Notes: a model not told the origin generated them from the sequence alone. A DNA stretch of 10,043 bases from Solirubrobacterales bacterium 70-9 (GCA_001898095.1 MKSH01000059.1:4324-14366); one strand, 5' to 3'. Positions 1 through 5,660 are shown, counted from the first letter of the stretch. Made by a program: numbers and translations.

Positions 1-1658
1 TCATCCCCTTCCGACTCAAACAGGGCGTCTACGGGCAACGCCAGGCCGGCGTGCAGATGATCCGCGTGAAGCTGCCCTTCGGCGGGGTCTCACCCGAGCA
101 GATGGAGGCGTTCGCCGACGGAATCGAACGCTGGGTGCCGCTGAACAAAGGCCACATCACCACCCGGCAGAACATCCAGATGCACCACGTGCCGCTCGCC
201 CACGCCGCCGAGCTGATCCGCGAACTGGGCGACGCCGGTCTCTCCTCCCGCGAGGGTTGCGGCAACACCGTGCGCAACGTCACCGCCGATCCCTACGCGG
301 GGATCGCAACCGACGAGGTCTTCGACCCGACCCCCTACGCGGGTGCCTACGTCCGCTATTTCGTCCGCCACCCGGTCACCCAGGCGATGCCGCGCAAGTG
401 GAAGACCGCCTTCTCCTCCTCGGCGGCCGACCGGGCGATCGTGCCGATCCACGACATCGGCTTCCTGCCGGCGATCCGGGACGGCGAACGCGGCTTCGAG
501 GTCTGGGTCGGCGGCGGCACCGCGATCATGCCGCGCCTCGCCCACAAGATCTACGATTTCGTCGGCGCCGACGACGGCGAGTACCTGAAGGTGTCGGAGG
601 CGATCGTGCGGGTCTTCGACCGTCAGGACTGGCTGCGCAAGAACCGCGCCCGGGCGCGGATCAAGGTGCTGCTCGAGAAGATCGGCCCGGACGCCTTCCG
701 CGAGCTGGTCGACGAGGAGCTGGAAGGCGACTGGACCGAAGAACGCGACCACGCCGGCGACCTCGCCCGCCTGCGCTTCGACGACGACGAGGAGGCGCGG
801 GCGCCGGCGCGACCGCGGTTCCCGACCGAACCGAACGGCGACAGCTCGGCCTTCGAGGAGTTCGTCGAGCGCAACGTCACCGCACAGCGCCAGGAGGGCT
901 TCTACGCGGTCGCCGTCAAGGTCTTCCGCGGCGACCTCACGCCGGAGCAGTTCCGCGGCCTGGCGGCGATCATGCGCGAGTTCTGCGGCGGCAACGCCCG
1001 CACCTCGGTCGAGCAGAACCTCATCCTGCGTTGGGTCCGCACCGAGGCTCTCTACGACCTCTGGCGCCGGCTGGACGCGCTCGATCTCGCCGCCTCCGGC
1101 GCCTTCGAAATCGACGACGTGGTCAGTTGCCCCGGCACCGACAGCTGCAAAATGGGGATCACCGCCTCGATGGGCCTCAACCAGGCGATCTCGGAGCGAC
1201 TCGAGGAGATGGCGATCACCGACCCGCTCACCCGCCGGGTGCAGATCAAGATGAGCGGCTGCCCGAACGGTTGCGGCCAGCACCACATCGGCTCGATCGG
1301 CTTCTACGGCGCCTCGCTGAAGGTCGGCGGTCGGCAGATGCCCGCCTACATCCCGCACATCGGCGGTCGCGGCGAGGGTGGCGATCCGACGTTCGGGAGG
1401 CGGCTGAAATCACGGCTGCCCGCCAAGCGTGTCCCCGAGGCGGTCGAGCGCTGGCTGCGTATGTACGAGGCGGAGCGCGGGGCCGGCGAATCGTTCGATG
1501 CCTACGCCATCCGGGTCGGCAACGAGCGCTTCGAAGCCGAGGTGAAGCCGCTGACGCTGCCGGTCGAGTTCAGCCTCGGGACGATGGACGAGTTCATCGA
1601 CTGGCAGCGCTCCTCGCCCTACAAGGTCGAGCGGGGCGAGGGGGAGTGCGCGATCTAG
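1..1658 (+). CDS. Ferredoxin-type nitrite/sulfite reductase (siroheme, 4Fe-4S), 5'-truncated by window
   Basis: This enzyme carries out the six-electron reduction of nitrite to ammonium or sulfite to sulfide in the cytoplasm, using a siroheme coupled to a [4Fe-4S] cluster. The reading frame is open from position 3 and ends in TAG at 1656-1658. Residues upstream of the first ATG (51) read IPFRLKQGVYGQRQAG, which is family sequence, so the true start lies outside the window and roughly 20-50 residues are probably missing. Numbered from the ATG at 51, the cluster/siroheme cysteines are C360 and C366 (CPGTDSC) and C404 and C408 (SGCPNGC), all intact. The pseudo-symmetric ferrodoxin-like repeats are visible near residues 1-65 and 285-345, and the substrate/siroheme-pocket segments RNVTADP and PRKWK are present. 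There is no fused flavin domain, so the donor should be a ferredoxin. Neighbouring narGHJI favours nitrite as substrate, while the sulfurtransferase next door leaves sulfite possible. The family call is near certain; the substrate is not. Confidence 0.93.
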   Translation, partial: IPFRLKQGVYGQRQAGVQMIRVKLPFGGVSPEQMEAFADGIERWVPLNKGHITTRQNIQMHHVPLAHAAELIRELGDAGLSSREGCGNTVRNVTADPYAGIATDEVFDPTPYAGAYVRYFVRHPVTQAMPRKWKTAFSSSAADRAIVPIHDIGFLPAIRDGERGFEVWVGGGTAIMPRLAHKIYDFVGADDGEYLKVSEAIVRVFDRQDWLRKNRARARIKVLLEKIGPDAFRELVDEELEGDWTEERDHAGDLARLRFDDDEEARAPARPRFPTEPNGDSSAFEEFVERNVTAQRQEGFYAVAVKVFRGDLTPEQFRGLAAIMREFCGGNARTSVEQNLILRWVRTEALYDLWRRLDALDLAASGAFEIDDVVSCPGTDSCKMGITASMGLNQAISERLEEMAITDPLTRRVQIKMSGCPNGCGQHHIGSIGFYGASLKVGGRQMPAYIPHIGGRGEGGDPTFGRRLKSRLPAKRVPEAVERWLRMYEAERGAGESFDAYAIRVGNERFEAEVKPLTLPVEFSLGTMDEFIDWQRSSPYKVERGEGECAI

Positions 1659-1677
1659 CTCGGGGCCTGGAGACCTC

Positions 1678-1702
1678 TTTTACACACTAGTTATGTGTAA
1701 AA
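1678..1702. promoter_or_regulatory. Operator 1: perfect 25-bp dyad upstream of the sulfurtransferase
   Basis: The arms TTTTACACA (1678-1686) and TGTGTAAAA (1694-1702) are perfect inverted repeats separated by CTAGTTA. The site is an AT-rich island in GC-rich DNA, 20 bases after the reductase stop and 46 bases before the sulfurtransferase ATG. Related dyads with the same 9-7-9 geometry lie at 3164-3188 and 5626-5650. The core reads ACACT-N5-TGTGT. From memory, this is close to the ACACT-N5-TGTGA element reported for mycobacterial SufR. The right arm contains TAAAAT (1698-1703), a possible -10 element for the sulfurtransferase, so a bound repressor would cover the promoter. I infer that the binder is the regulator encoded at 4949-5626. 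Confidence 0.75.
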
Positions 1703-1728
1703 TCTGATCCGAATTCAGGCAATCAGAT
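1702..1728. repeat. Second inverted repeat in the sulfurtransferase leader
   Basis: ATCTGAT (1702-1708) and ATCAGAT (1722-1728) form a 7-bp perfect inverted repeat with a 13-base spacer that contains a further CC/GG pair around GAATTC. It sits between operator 1 and the ribosome-binding site. It could be a leader hairpin or a second protein-binding dyad. If TAAAAT at 1698-1703 is the -10 element, transcription starts near 1710 and the left arm is not transcribed, which would favour a DNA-level role. Confidence 0.4.
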
Positions 1729-1735
1729 GCAGTCC

Positions 1736-1740
1736 GGAGG
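1736..1740 (+). promoter_or_regulatory. Ribosome-binding site of the sulfurtransferase gene
   Basis: GGAGG lies 8 bases before the ATG at 1749. This consensus-strength site fixes that start for the sulfurtransferase. Confidence 0.85.
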
Positions 1741-1748
1741 TTTCTTGC

Positions 1749-2591
1749 ATGAGCTACGCGAAGGATGTCCTGGTCGAGACCGACTGGGTCGCTGCCCACC
1801 TCGACGACGATTCGGTGCGGGTCGTCGAGGTGGACGAGGATCCCACCCTCTACGCTGCGGGCCACATTCCCGGGGCCATCGGTCTCGACTGGAAGGCGGA
1901 TCTGCAGGATCCGGTCGAACGCAACTTCCTCGGTCCGGAGGACTTCGGCGCCCTGATGGGAAGTCGCGGGATCTCCAACGATCACACCGTCGTCCTCTAC
2001 GGCGACCGCAACAACTGGTTCGCCGCCTACACCTATTGGTATTTCCGCCACTACGGGCACCAGGCGGTGAAGCTGATCAACGGGCCGCGCGAAAAGTGGA
2101 TCGCCGAGGGACGGGAGACGAGTACCGAGGTGCCGTCCTTCGCCGCGACGAGCTTCGAGGTGACCTCACGCGACTGCTCGATCCGCGCCTTCCGCGACGA
2201 GGTCCAGGCAGCGCTCGGCGGCGACACTCATCTCGTCGACGTTCGTAGCCCGCAGGAGTTCTCCGGCGAGATCATCTCCCCGGCCGGGTACGAGCAGGAG
2301 GGGGCCCAGCGGGCCGGCCACATTCCCGGAGCCGCCTCGGTCCCGTGGTCGCAGGCGGTCAACGAGGACGGGACCTTCCGCTCGGCGGGGGAGCTGCGCT
2401 CCCTCTACACCGATAAGGGCGTCCTGGGCGACGACCGGCCGGTGATCGCCTACTGTCGGATCGGCGAGCGCTCGGCCCACACCTGGTTCGTCCTCCACGA
2501 GCTGCTCGGCCACCAGGAGGTCAAGAACTACGACGGCTCCTGGACCGAGTGGGGCAATCTGGTCCGCGCGCCGATCGAGCGCGGCGCCTGA
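1749..2591 (+). CDS. Thiosulfate sulfurtransferase (tandem rhodanese, CysA2/SseA-like)
   Basis: This cytoplasmic enzyme of 280 residues moves a sulfane sulfur from thiosulfate or a similar donor to a thiophilic acceptor through a cysteine persulfide. There are two rhodanese domains. The N-terminal one, about residues 8-125, is inactive and carries the AAGHIPGAIGLDW signature. The C-terminal one, about 150-275, contains DVRSPQEFSGE, RAGHIPGA and the active-site loop CRIGERS with catalytic Cys236. The loop and the NYDGSWTEWG tail match actinobacterial CysA2/CysA3-type sulfurtransferases nearly word for word, and the length is the family norm. It follows the nitrite/sulfite reductase by 90 bases but has its own operator (1678-1702) and a good ribosome-binding site, so it is probably controlled separately. 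It converges with the 4-helix membrane gene at 2615, 23 bases away. Possible roles are sulfur supply for Fe-S cluster repair or siroheme-enzyme maturation, or sulfur assimilation; the sequence does not decide between these. Confidence 0.95.
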   Translation: MSYAKDVLVETDWVAAHLDDDSVRVVEVDEDPTLYAAGHIPGAIGLDWKADLQDPVERNFLGPEDFGALMGSRGISNDHTVVLYGDRNNWFAAYTYWYFRHYGHQAVKLINGPREKWIAEGRETSTEVPSFAATSFEVTSRDCSIRAFRDEVQAALGGDTHLVDVRSPQEFSGEIISPAGYEQEGAQRAGHIPGAASVPWSQAVNEDGTFRSAGELRSLYTDKGVLGDDRPVIAYCRIGERSAHTWFVLHELLGHQEVKNYDGSWTEWGNLVRAPIERGA

Positions 2592-2598
2592 GGTCGGT

Positions 2599-2635
2599 GG
2601 CGCGGTCGCGGCCCTCAGGCGACCAAGGCCGCGCC
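2599..2635. terminator. Possible bidirectional hairpin between convergent genes
   Basis: GGTCGC (2604-2609) pairs with GCGACC (2619-2624) across a 9-base loop. GGCGC (2599-2603) can pair further with GCGCC (2631-2635) around a 6-base bulge. It lies between the sulfurtransferase stop (2591) and the end of the 4-helix membrane gene (stop at 2615), where a terminator is expected. There is no U-run, so this is a weak intrinsic-terminator call. Confidence 0.35.
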
Positions 2636-3082
2636 GAGGATGACGAGGGTCAAGGTGAGGAGCCCGATCGCGCCGCGCAGCGCCGCGGCGAGCACGGCGC
2701 CGCGGCGCACCTGGCCGGCGAGGGCGGGGGCGTCGATCGCGCGGCGTCGCAGCCGGGTCATCGCCCGCGCCTGCGCCATCCCGGCGGCGAGCGCCAGGAG
2801 CAGGGCCGCGGCGACGATCGCGGCGGCGACCAGGAGGCCGTCCCAGGGATGGTCGTCGAGCAGGATCGCGCCGGCCGCCAGGGCGACCAGGAGCGCGACA
2901 CTGCCGACGATGCCGTAGGTACGGCCCAGCGAACGGAAGAAGGCGATCCTCTGCGCCGGCTCGAGCGTCGCCGAGGCGGTCCGGGCGACGATGAAGATGG
3001 CGACGAGGCCACCGACCCAGATCGCTGCCGCCAGCGCCCCGACGACCAGCAGCGGAACCGAGGTGGCGAGCGGGGGGATCAA
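2615..3082 (-). CDS. Small 4-helix integral membrane protein, function unknown
   Basis: This is a strongly hydrophobic protein of about 155 residues. Four membrane segments are visible at about 9-34 (containing AAAIWVGGLVAIFIV), 54-75, 81-104 and 131-154, with an Arg-rich loop (TRLRRR) before the last helix. The layout loosely recalls CopD-like or DUF4149-type four-helix proteins, but I do not recognise a specific family and see no catalytic motif. A GTG at 3115 would give 166 residues starting with a non-family-like MQRLQGRRGQR stretch. I prefer TTG at 3082 because GAGGG sits 6 bases upstream and the TTG overlaps the stop codon of the 19-codon ORF (TTGA), a typical translational-coupling arrangement. 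An operator at 3164-3188 lies upstream, so it is a probable member of the same regulon as the sulfurtransferase. The gene is real; the start and the role are uncertain. Confidence 0.72.
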   Translation of the reverse strand: MIPPLATSVPLLVVGALAAAIWVGGLVAIFIVARTASATLEPAQRIAFFRSLGRTYGIVGSVALLVALAAGAILLDDHPWDGLLVAAAIVAAALLLALAAGMAQARAMTRLRRRAIDAPALAGQVRRGAVLAAALRGAIGLLTLTLVILGAALVA

Positions 3083-3138
3083 TCGCTGCCCTCGTCGTCC
3101 TTGGAGCCGCTGCACGACTCGGTGATCACGTCTGCCAT
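3079..3138 (-). CDS. 19-codon ORF resembling a ferredoxin N-terminus (leader peptide or gene remnant)
   Basis: The ORF runs from ATG at 3138 to TGA at 3079-3081 and encodes MADVITESCSGSKDDEGSD. It is preceded by GGGGGA 8 bases upstream and lies 25 bases downstream of operator 2. The first dozen residues match the usual start of actinobacterial [4Fe-4S]/7Fe ferredoxins (of the form MADVITEPCIGTKD followed by a cysteine cluster), but the cluster-binding body is absent in all three minus-strand frames downstream. Its stop overlaps the TTG start of the 4-helix membrane gene. It may be the remnant of a ferredoxin gene joined to another gene by deletion, retaining its promoter, or a short leader peptide now used for coupling. 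Coincidence is possible at this length. Confidence 0.4.
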   Translation of the reverse strand: MADVITESCSGSKDDEGSD

Positions 3139-3163
3139 CTGGCCCGTCCCCCGGGATCCGATC

Positions 3164-3188
3164 TTTTAAACACTAGAAATGTAAAAAT
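3164..3188. promoter_or_regulatory. Operator 2: imperfect copy of the 25-bp dyad upstream of the small-ORF/4-helix genes
   Basis: TTTTAAACA (3164-3172), CTAGAAA, TGTAAAAAT (3180-3188): the arms match as inverted repeats at 6 of 9 positions. The left arm is identical to operator 1 at 8 of 9 positions and the spacer also begins with CTAG. The core is ACACT-N5-TGTAA. It sits 25 bases upstream of the ATG at 3138 on the minus strand. The minus-strand reading contains TGTTTAAAAG, a possible -10 region placed like those in operators 1 and 3. It is less symmetrical than the other two copies and may bind more weakly. Confidence 0.6.
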
Positions 3189-3201
3189 ATCACGGAGGGC
3201 G

Positions 3202-3223
3202 CGGGCGGCCACTGGTCAGCCCG
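3202..3223 (-). terminator. Weak hairpin at the end of the hemerythrin gene
   Basis: CGGGC (3202-3206) and GCCCG (3219-3223) can form a 5-bp stem overlapping the hemerythrin stop codon. On the minus strand it is followed at some distance by a T-run (ATTTTT) that belongs to operator 2. The stem is short and the T-run is far away, so termination here is only a possibility. Readthrough into the next minus-strand genes cannot be excluded. Confidence 0.22.
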
Positions 3224-3647
3224 TCTCCTCGGCGGTCTCGATGGCCACCGCAAGGCGCTGCAGCGCGTCGGCATCGAGCGCCGCTTCGGCCGCCGGGAAG
3301 AGCTCGCGCTCCTCGAAGCGGACGTGGTCGTGCAGGAGCTTGCCCAGCGCCTGGACCTGCTCGATGGCGAGCCCGCCGAGCTGCAGGCGAAGCGCTTCGC
3401 GCCGGATCGCCAGGTGCTCCTCCAGCATCCGCGCCACTCCTGGTCGGTCGAGCTCGCCGAAGGCGGCCCAGCCAGGCAGCAGCACCTCCTCCTCGATGCG
3501 GAAATGGCGCCGGCCGTCCTTCTCCCAGAAAGCGAGGAAGGCCTGCGCGGCCGACTCCGCGTCATCCGCCTGCCGCAGCTTCCGCGCCGCGAGCAGCGCG
3601 GCCAGGTGCTCGCGGGAAAGGGGCTGCAGGGCCTCGGCGCGCTTCAC
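3216..3647 (-). CDS. Hemerythrin-type HHE cation-binding protein
   Basis: This is a 143-residue soluble four-helix-bundle protein predicted to hold a carboxylate-bridged di-iron centre. The ligand pattern is visible: H14 (SREHL), H48 and E52 (HFRIEEE), H78 (EEHLAIR), and H108 and E112 (HDHVRFEE). It is a full-length single-domain protein with no signal peptide, so it is cytoplasmic. Related proteins bind O2 or NO, or act in iron-centre repair or nitrosative-stress defence. The start is GTG at 3647, 10 bases after the stop of the 12-helix membrane gene, with GAGG overlapping that stop 8 bases upstream of GTG. It is therefore the third gene of a probable operon with the regulator and the membrane protein. 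A role in NO or oxygen sensing or scavenging fits the nitrate-reductase context, but this is inference. Confidence 0.9.
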   Translation of the reverse strand: MKRAEALQPLSREHLAALLAARKLRQADDAESAAQAFLAFWEKDGRRHFRIEEEVLLPGWAAFGELDRPGVARMLEEHLAIRREALRLQLGGLAIEQVQALGKLLHDHVRFEERELFPAAEAALDADALQRLAVAIETAEETG

Positions 3648-3657
3648 GACGGTCGCC

Positions 3658-4959
3658 TCAGATGCTCGGGCGGGCGGCGAGGAGGACGCGGCCGGCGAGC
3701 CGGGCGACGCGCAGCGCCAGCATCGCGTACACGGCGATCAGGAGCCATCTGGCCGGCGCGTGCAGGGACGCCGGCCCGCCCTTTTGCGCCAGTGCCAGAG
3801 CCGCCACGGCGAGCATCGCCAGGATCGAGACGAGGCGATCCAGGCGAGGCCGCGGGTCGGGCATGCGGGCGGTGAACCCGCCGCGCACGCGCACCACCAC
3901 GGCCAGTAGGTGCAGGAGCGACCCGAGCACGGTGAGCCCGATCCAGCCGGCGACCAGCAACGTGCCGACGGTGGCGCGCGTCGCACCCACCAGGGCCTCG
4001 TCGGGGCCGCGATCGATCGCGGCCGTCGTCGCCACCACCAGCGCGGCGAGCAGGAACGGCTGTGCGGCACCGACCAGGCGGGCGGCCAGGGAGAGCGGTC
4101 GGACCGCGCCGCGCAGGGAGGCGACGACGTTGATCAGCAGGGCGAGCGCCCCGAGGCAGAGGGCCAGCCATCCGGCGATCGCGAGCGGGTCGAGCGCCCA
4201 GGCGTAGCCGATCGCCAGCGCCGCGACGCCTCCGTTCCAGGCAGCGAAGGAGAGCGGCTGCAGGCGCGGGTGGCGCAGCTGGGTCTGGGTCAGCGATGGG
4301 TAGAAGGTGTGGAGGGTGCCGACGATCGCGCCGCCGAACCAGCCGGCCAGGTTGAGCGACATGTGGGCACCGAGGAGGTCTCCTTGGGCCCAGGGGACGC
4401 CGTGGGCGAGGAGTGAGCCGGCGAGCAGGCCGAGACCGAGGAAGAGCGCGCCGCAGCAGTACCAGGCCACCGCCCAGGGCGAGCGCCGCAGGGAGCGGCG
4501 CCACATCGTCGCGATCGCGAGGCCCCACGACGCGAGCGAGCCGACGAGGAGCCCGACCGCGATCCACACTGCGGTCCCGGCGTCGAGGGGGATGGCGAGC
4601 GCAAGGCCGATCGCGCCGAGGTTCCAGGCGGCGAGTTGGGCGCGCACGAGGCGCCGCGGCGGCGGGTCGGTGGCGAGGAAGGCGCCGACGAAGAACTGGC
4701 CGGCGCCGAGGACCAGCTGGGAGATGCCGCCGACGAAGGCCAGGTGGAGTGCGAGCCAGCGCCCCCAGGGCCAGGGGGCGACCGCCTGGACGATGGCGGC
4801 CACGGCGGCGGCCACGAGGAAGGCGATACCGCAGATGAAGAACGAGCTGACGACGTCGGTCGGCCGCAGGTCGCCGTCGCGTCGCGGCGCGGCCCGATGC
4901 CGGCACCGGCGCGGCTGGGGCGGCCTGCCTACCGGGAGCGCCGGCGGTTCAGTCGCCAC
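3658..4959 (-). CDS. 12-helix membrane protein with conserved histidines, heme-copper-oxidase-I/NnrS-like
   Basis: This 433-residue polytopic inner-membrane protein has about twelve hydrophobic segments, beginning after a short Arg/Pro-rich cytoplasmic N-terminus. Candidate metal or heme ligands are histidines inside helices: LALHLAFVGG (helix 2), LGAHMSLNLAGWFGG and GTLHTFYPSL (helix 6), and LLHLLAVVV (helix 10). Twelve helices with intramembrane His residues are shared by cytochrome-oxidase subunit I-like proteins and by NnrS, a heme- and copper-containing protein of nitric-oxide tolerance. The usual NnrS signatures are not obvious, so I do not assign that name. The chosen start is GTG at 4959, which overlaps the regulator gene by 11 bases. 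An in-frame ATG at 5037 would add 26 low-complexity residues that read like out-of-frame regulator sequence. Position between an Fe-S-type regulator and a hemerythrin suggests a role in NO or O2 handling. The membrane topology is secure; the function is not. Confidence 0.8.
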   Translation of the reverse strand: MATEPPALPVGRPPQPRRCRHRAAPRRDGDLRPTDVVSSFFICGIAFLVAAAVAAIVQAVAPWPWGRWLALHLAFVGGISQLVLGAGQFFVGAFLATDPPPRRLVRAQLAAWNLGAIGLALAIPLDAGTAVWIAVGLLVGSLASWGLAIATMWRRSLRRSPWAVAWYCCGALFLGLGLLAGSLLAHGVPWAQGDLLGAHMSLNLAGWFGGAIVGTLHTFYPSLTQTQLRHPRLQPLSFAAWNGGVAALAIGYAWALDPLAIAGWLALCLGALALLINVVASLRGAVRPLSLAARLVGAAQPFLLAALVVATTAAIDRGPDEALVGATRATVGTLLVAGWIGLTVLGSLLHLLAVVVRVRGGFTARMPDPRPRLDRLVSILAMLAVAALALAQKGGPASLHAPARWLLIAVYAMLALRVARLAGRVLLAARPSI

Positions 4960-5626
4960 CGTCGACCGGCCCCGAGACGGCGACGACGCAACCGGCGCGC
5001 TCCGGATCGTGTGGCTCGAAGCGCGCCAGCTTGGCATTCGGGATCAGTTGGGCGAGCAGCCCGCCGGTGATCCCCTTGTGCAGGGCGCAGACCACTTCCT
5101 GGTTCTCCATGGCCGACGCCCGGTAGGGACAGTTCTCGAGCTTGCAGACGAAGCCGGTCGAGCTGCGGGTCTCGAGCTCAGGGGAGAACCCGAGCGAGGC
5201 GACGGCCTGGCGAAATCCTTCGACCGGGTCGTCGCCCGGTTCCTCCGGGGCGAGTTCGCGGCCGATCTCGCGGCCCGCCTTCTCGACCTCGCGAAGCCGG
5301 TTGCGGCCCGGGGGGATGGCGCGCGCCAGCCAACGGGCCAGGTCGGCGTAGCCGGTCGGCCGATCGCCGCCGGGGGCTGCGCCAGGGGCGACGGACCAGA
5401 GGTCGCCCGGGCGGCCACGCCTGCCTTTGCTGCGGGTACGCTCGAGCAGCCCGGCCTCGTCCATCCGCTCCAGGTGTCTCCTGACGCCGTTCGGATGCAG
5501 ATCGAGCGCCGCCGAGATCTCCTCGGTCCCGGCGGGAGCCCTGTTGCTCGCCAGCCAGGAGAAGATCCGTGCCCGGGTTCGTTGTCGCAGTACGTCGTCC
5601 TCGAGGCGAAGGTCCATTCCGGACAT
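4949..5626 (-). CDS. SufR-like ArsR-type winged-helix regulator with C-terminal cysteines
   Basis: This is a DNA-binding transcription regulator of 225 residues (COG2345-type, the group that includes SufR). The winged helix-turn-helix spans about residues 12-80, with LDLHPNGVRRHLERM as recognition region and GRRGRPGDLW as wing. The C-terminal half contains C161 and C166 (FVCKLENCPYR), C180 (VVCALHKG) and C213 (AGCVVAV). That CX4CX13C plus distal Cys pattern resembles the Fe-S-binding part of SufR-like proteins, which sense iron-sulfur status, oxygen or nitric oxide. The gene begins 34 bases after narI and its start codon touches operator 3, which implies autoregulation. The annotated start is ATG at 5626, with AGGTGACC 8 bases upstream. 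A second ATG at 5617 (MDLRLEDD) is equally plausible, perhaps as a leaderless start. The family call is strong; Fe-S ligation and the signal are inferred. Confidence 0.88.
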   Translation of the reverse strand: MSGMDLRLEDDVLRQRTRARIFSWLASNRAPAGTEEISAALDLHPNGVRRHLERMDEAGLLERTRSKGRRGRPGDLWSVAPGAAPGGDRPTGYADLARWLARAIPPGRNRLREVEKAGREIGRELAPEEPGDDPVEGFRQAVASLGFSPELETRSSTGFVCKLENCPYRASAMENQEVVCALHKGITGGLLAQLIPNAKLARFEPHDPERAGCVVAVSGPVDGGD

Positions 5627-5650
5627 TTTACACAGGTCACCTGTGCTAAA
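5626..5650. promoter_or_regulatory. Operator 3: 25-bp dyad overlapping the regulator start
   Basis: TTTTACACA (5626-5634), GGTCACC, TGTGCTAAA (5642-5650): the outer arms match at 7 of 9 positions, and here the centre is also symmetrical, giving 7-bp perfect inner arms CACAGGT/ACCTGTG around a central C. The left arm is identical to that of operator 1. It fills most of the 34-base gap between narI and the regulator gene. On the minus strand it carries TAAAAT (5630-5625), a possible -10 element. Because it abuts the regulator's own start codon, autoregulation is the simplest reading. Confidence 0.72.
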
Positions 5651-5660
5651 GCCGTCGAGA

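Noticed and set aside
90..1358. Long open frame (422 codons) on the minus strand opposite the nitrite/sulfite reductase
   Set aside because: The plus-strand frame has intact siroheme/Fe-S motifs. The minus frame is Asp/Arg/Ala-rich with no recognisable domain, the usual antisense shadow in GC-rich coding DNA.
1678..1702. Operator dyad as an FNR/DNR-type site or as an intrinsic terminator of the reductase gene
   Set aside because: It lacks the TTGAT-N4-ATCAA type core of FNR/DNR sites. Its AT-rich arms would make a weak hairpin, and two related copies at other gene starts fit an operator better.
3150..3162. Restriction-site-like cluster (CCCGGGATCC), which could suggest a cloning artefact
   Set aside because: There is no vector sequence around it, and the flanking operator and genes are continuous. 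Such sites are common by chance in GC-rich DNA.
4960..5037. ATG start at 5037 for the 12-helix membrane protein
   Set aside because: The extra 26 residues overlap the regulator coding region and read as its frame shadow. GTG at 4959 gives a normal short overlap.
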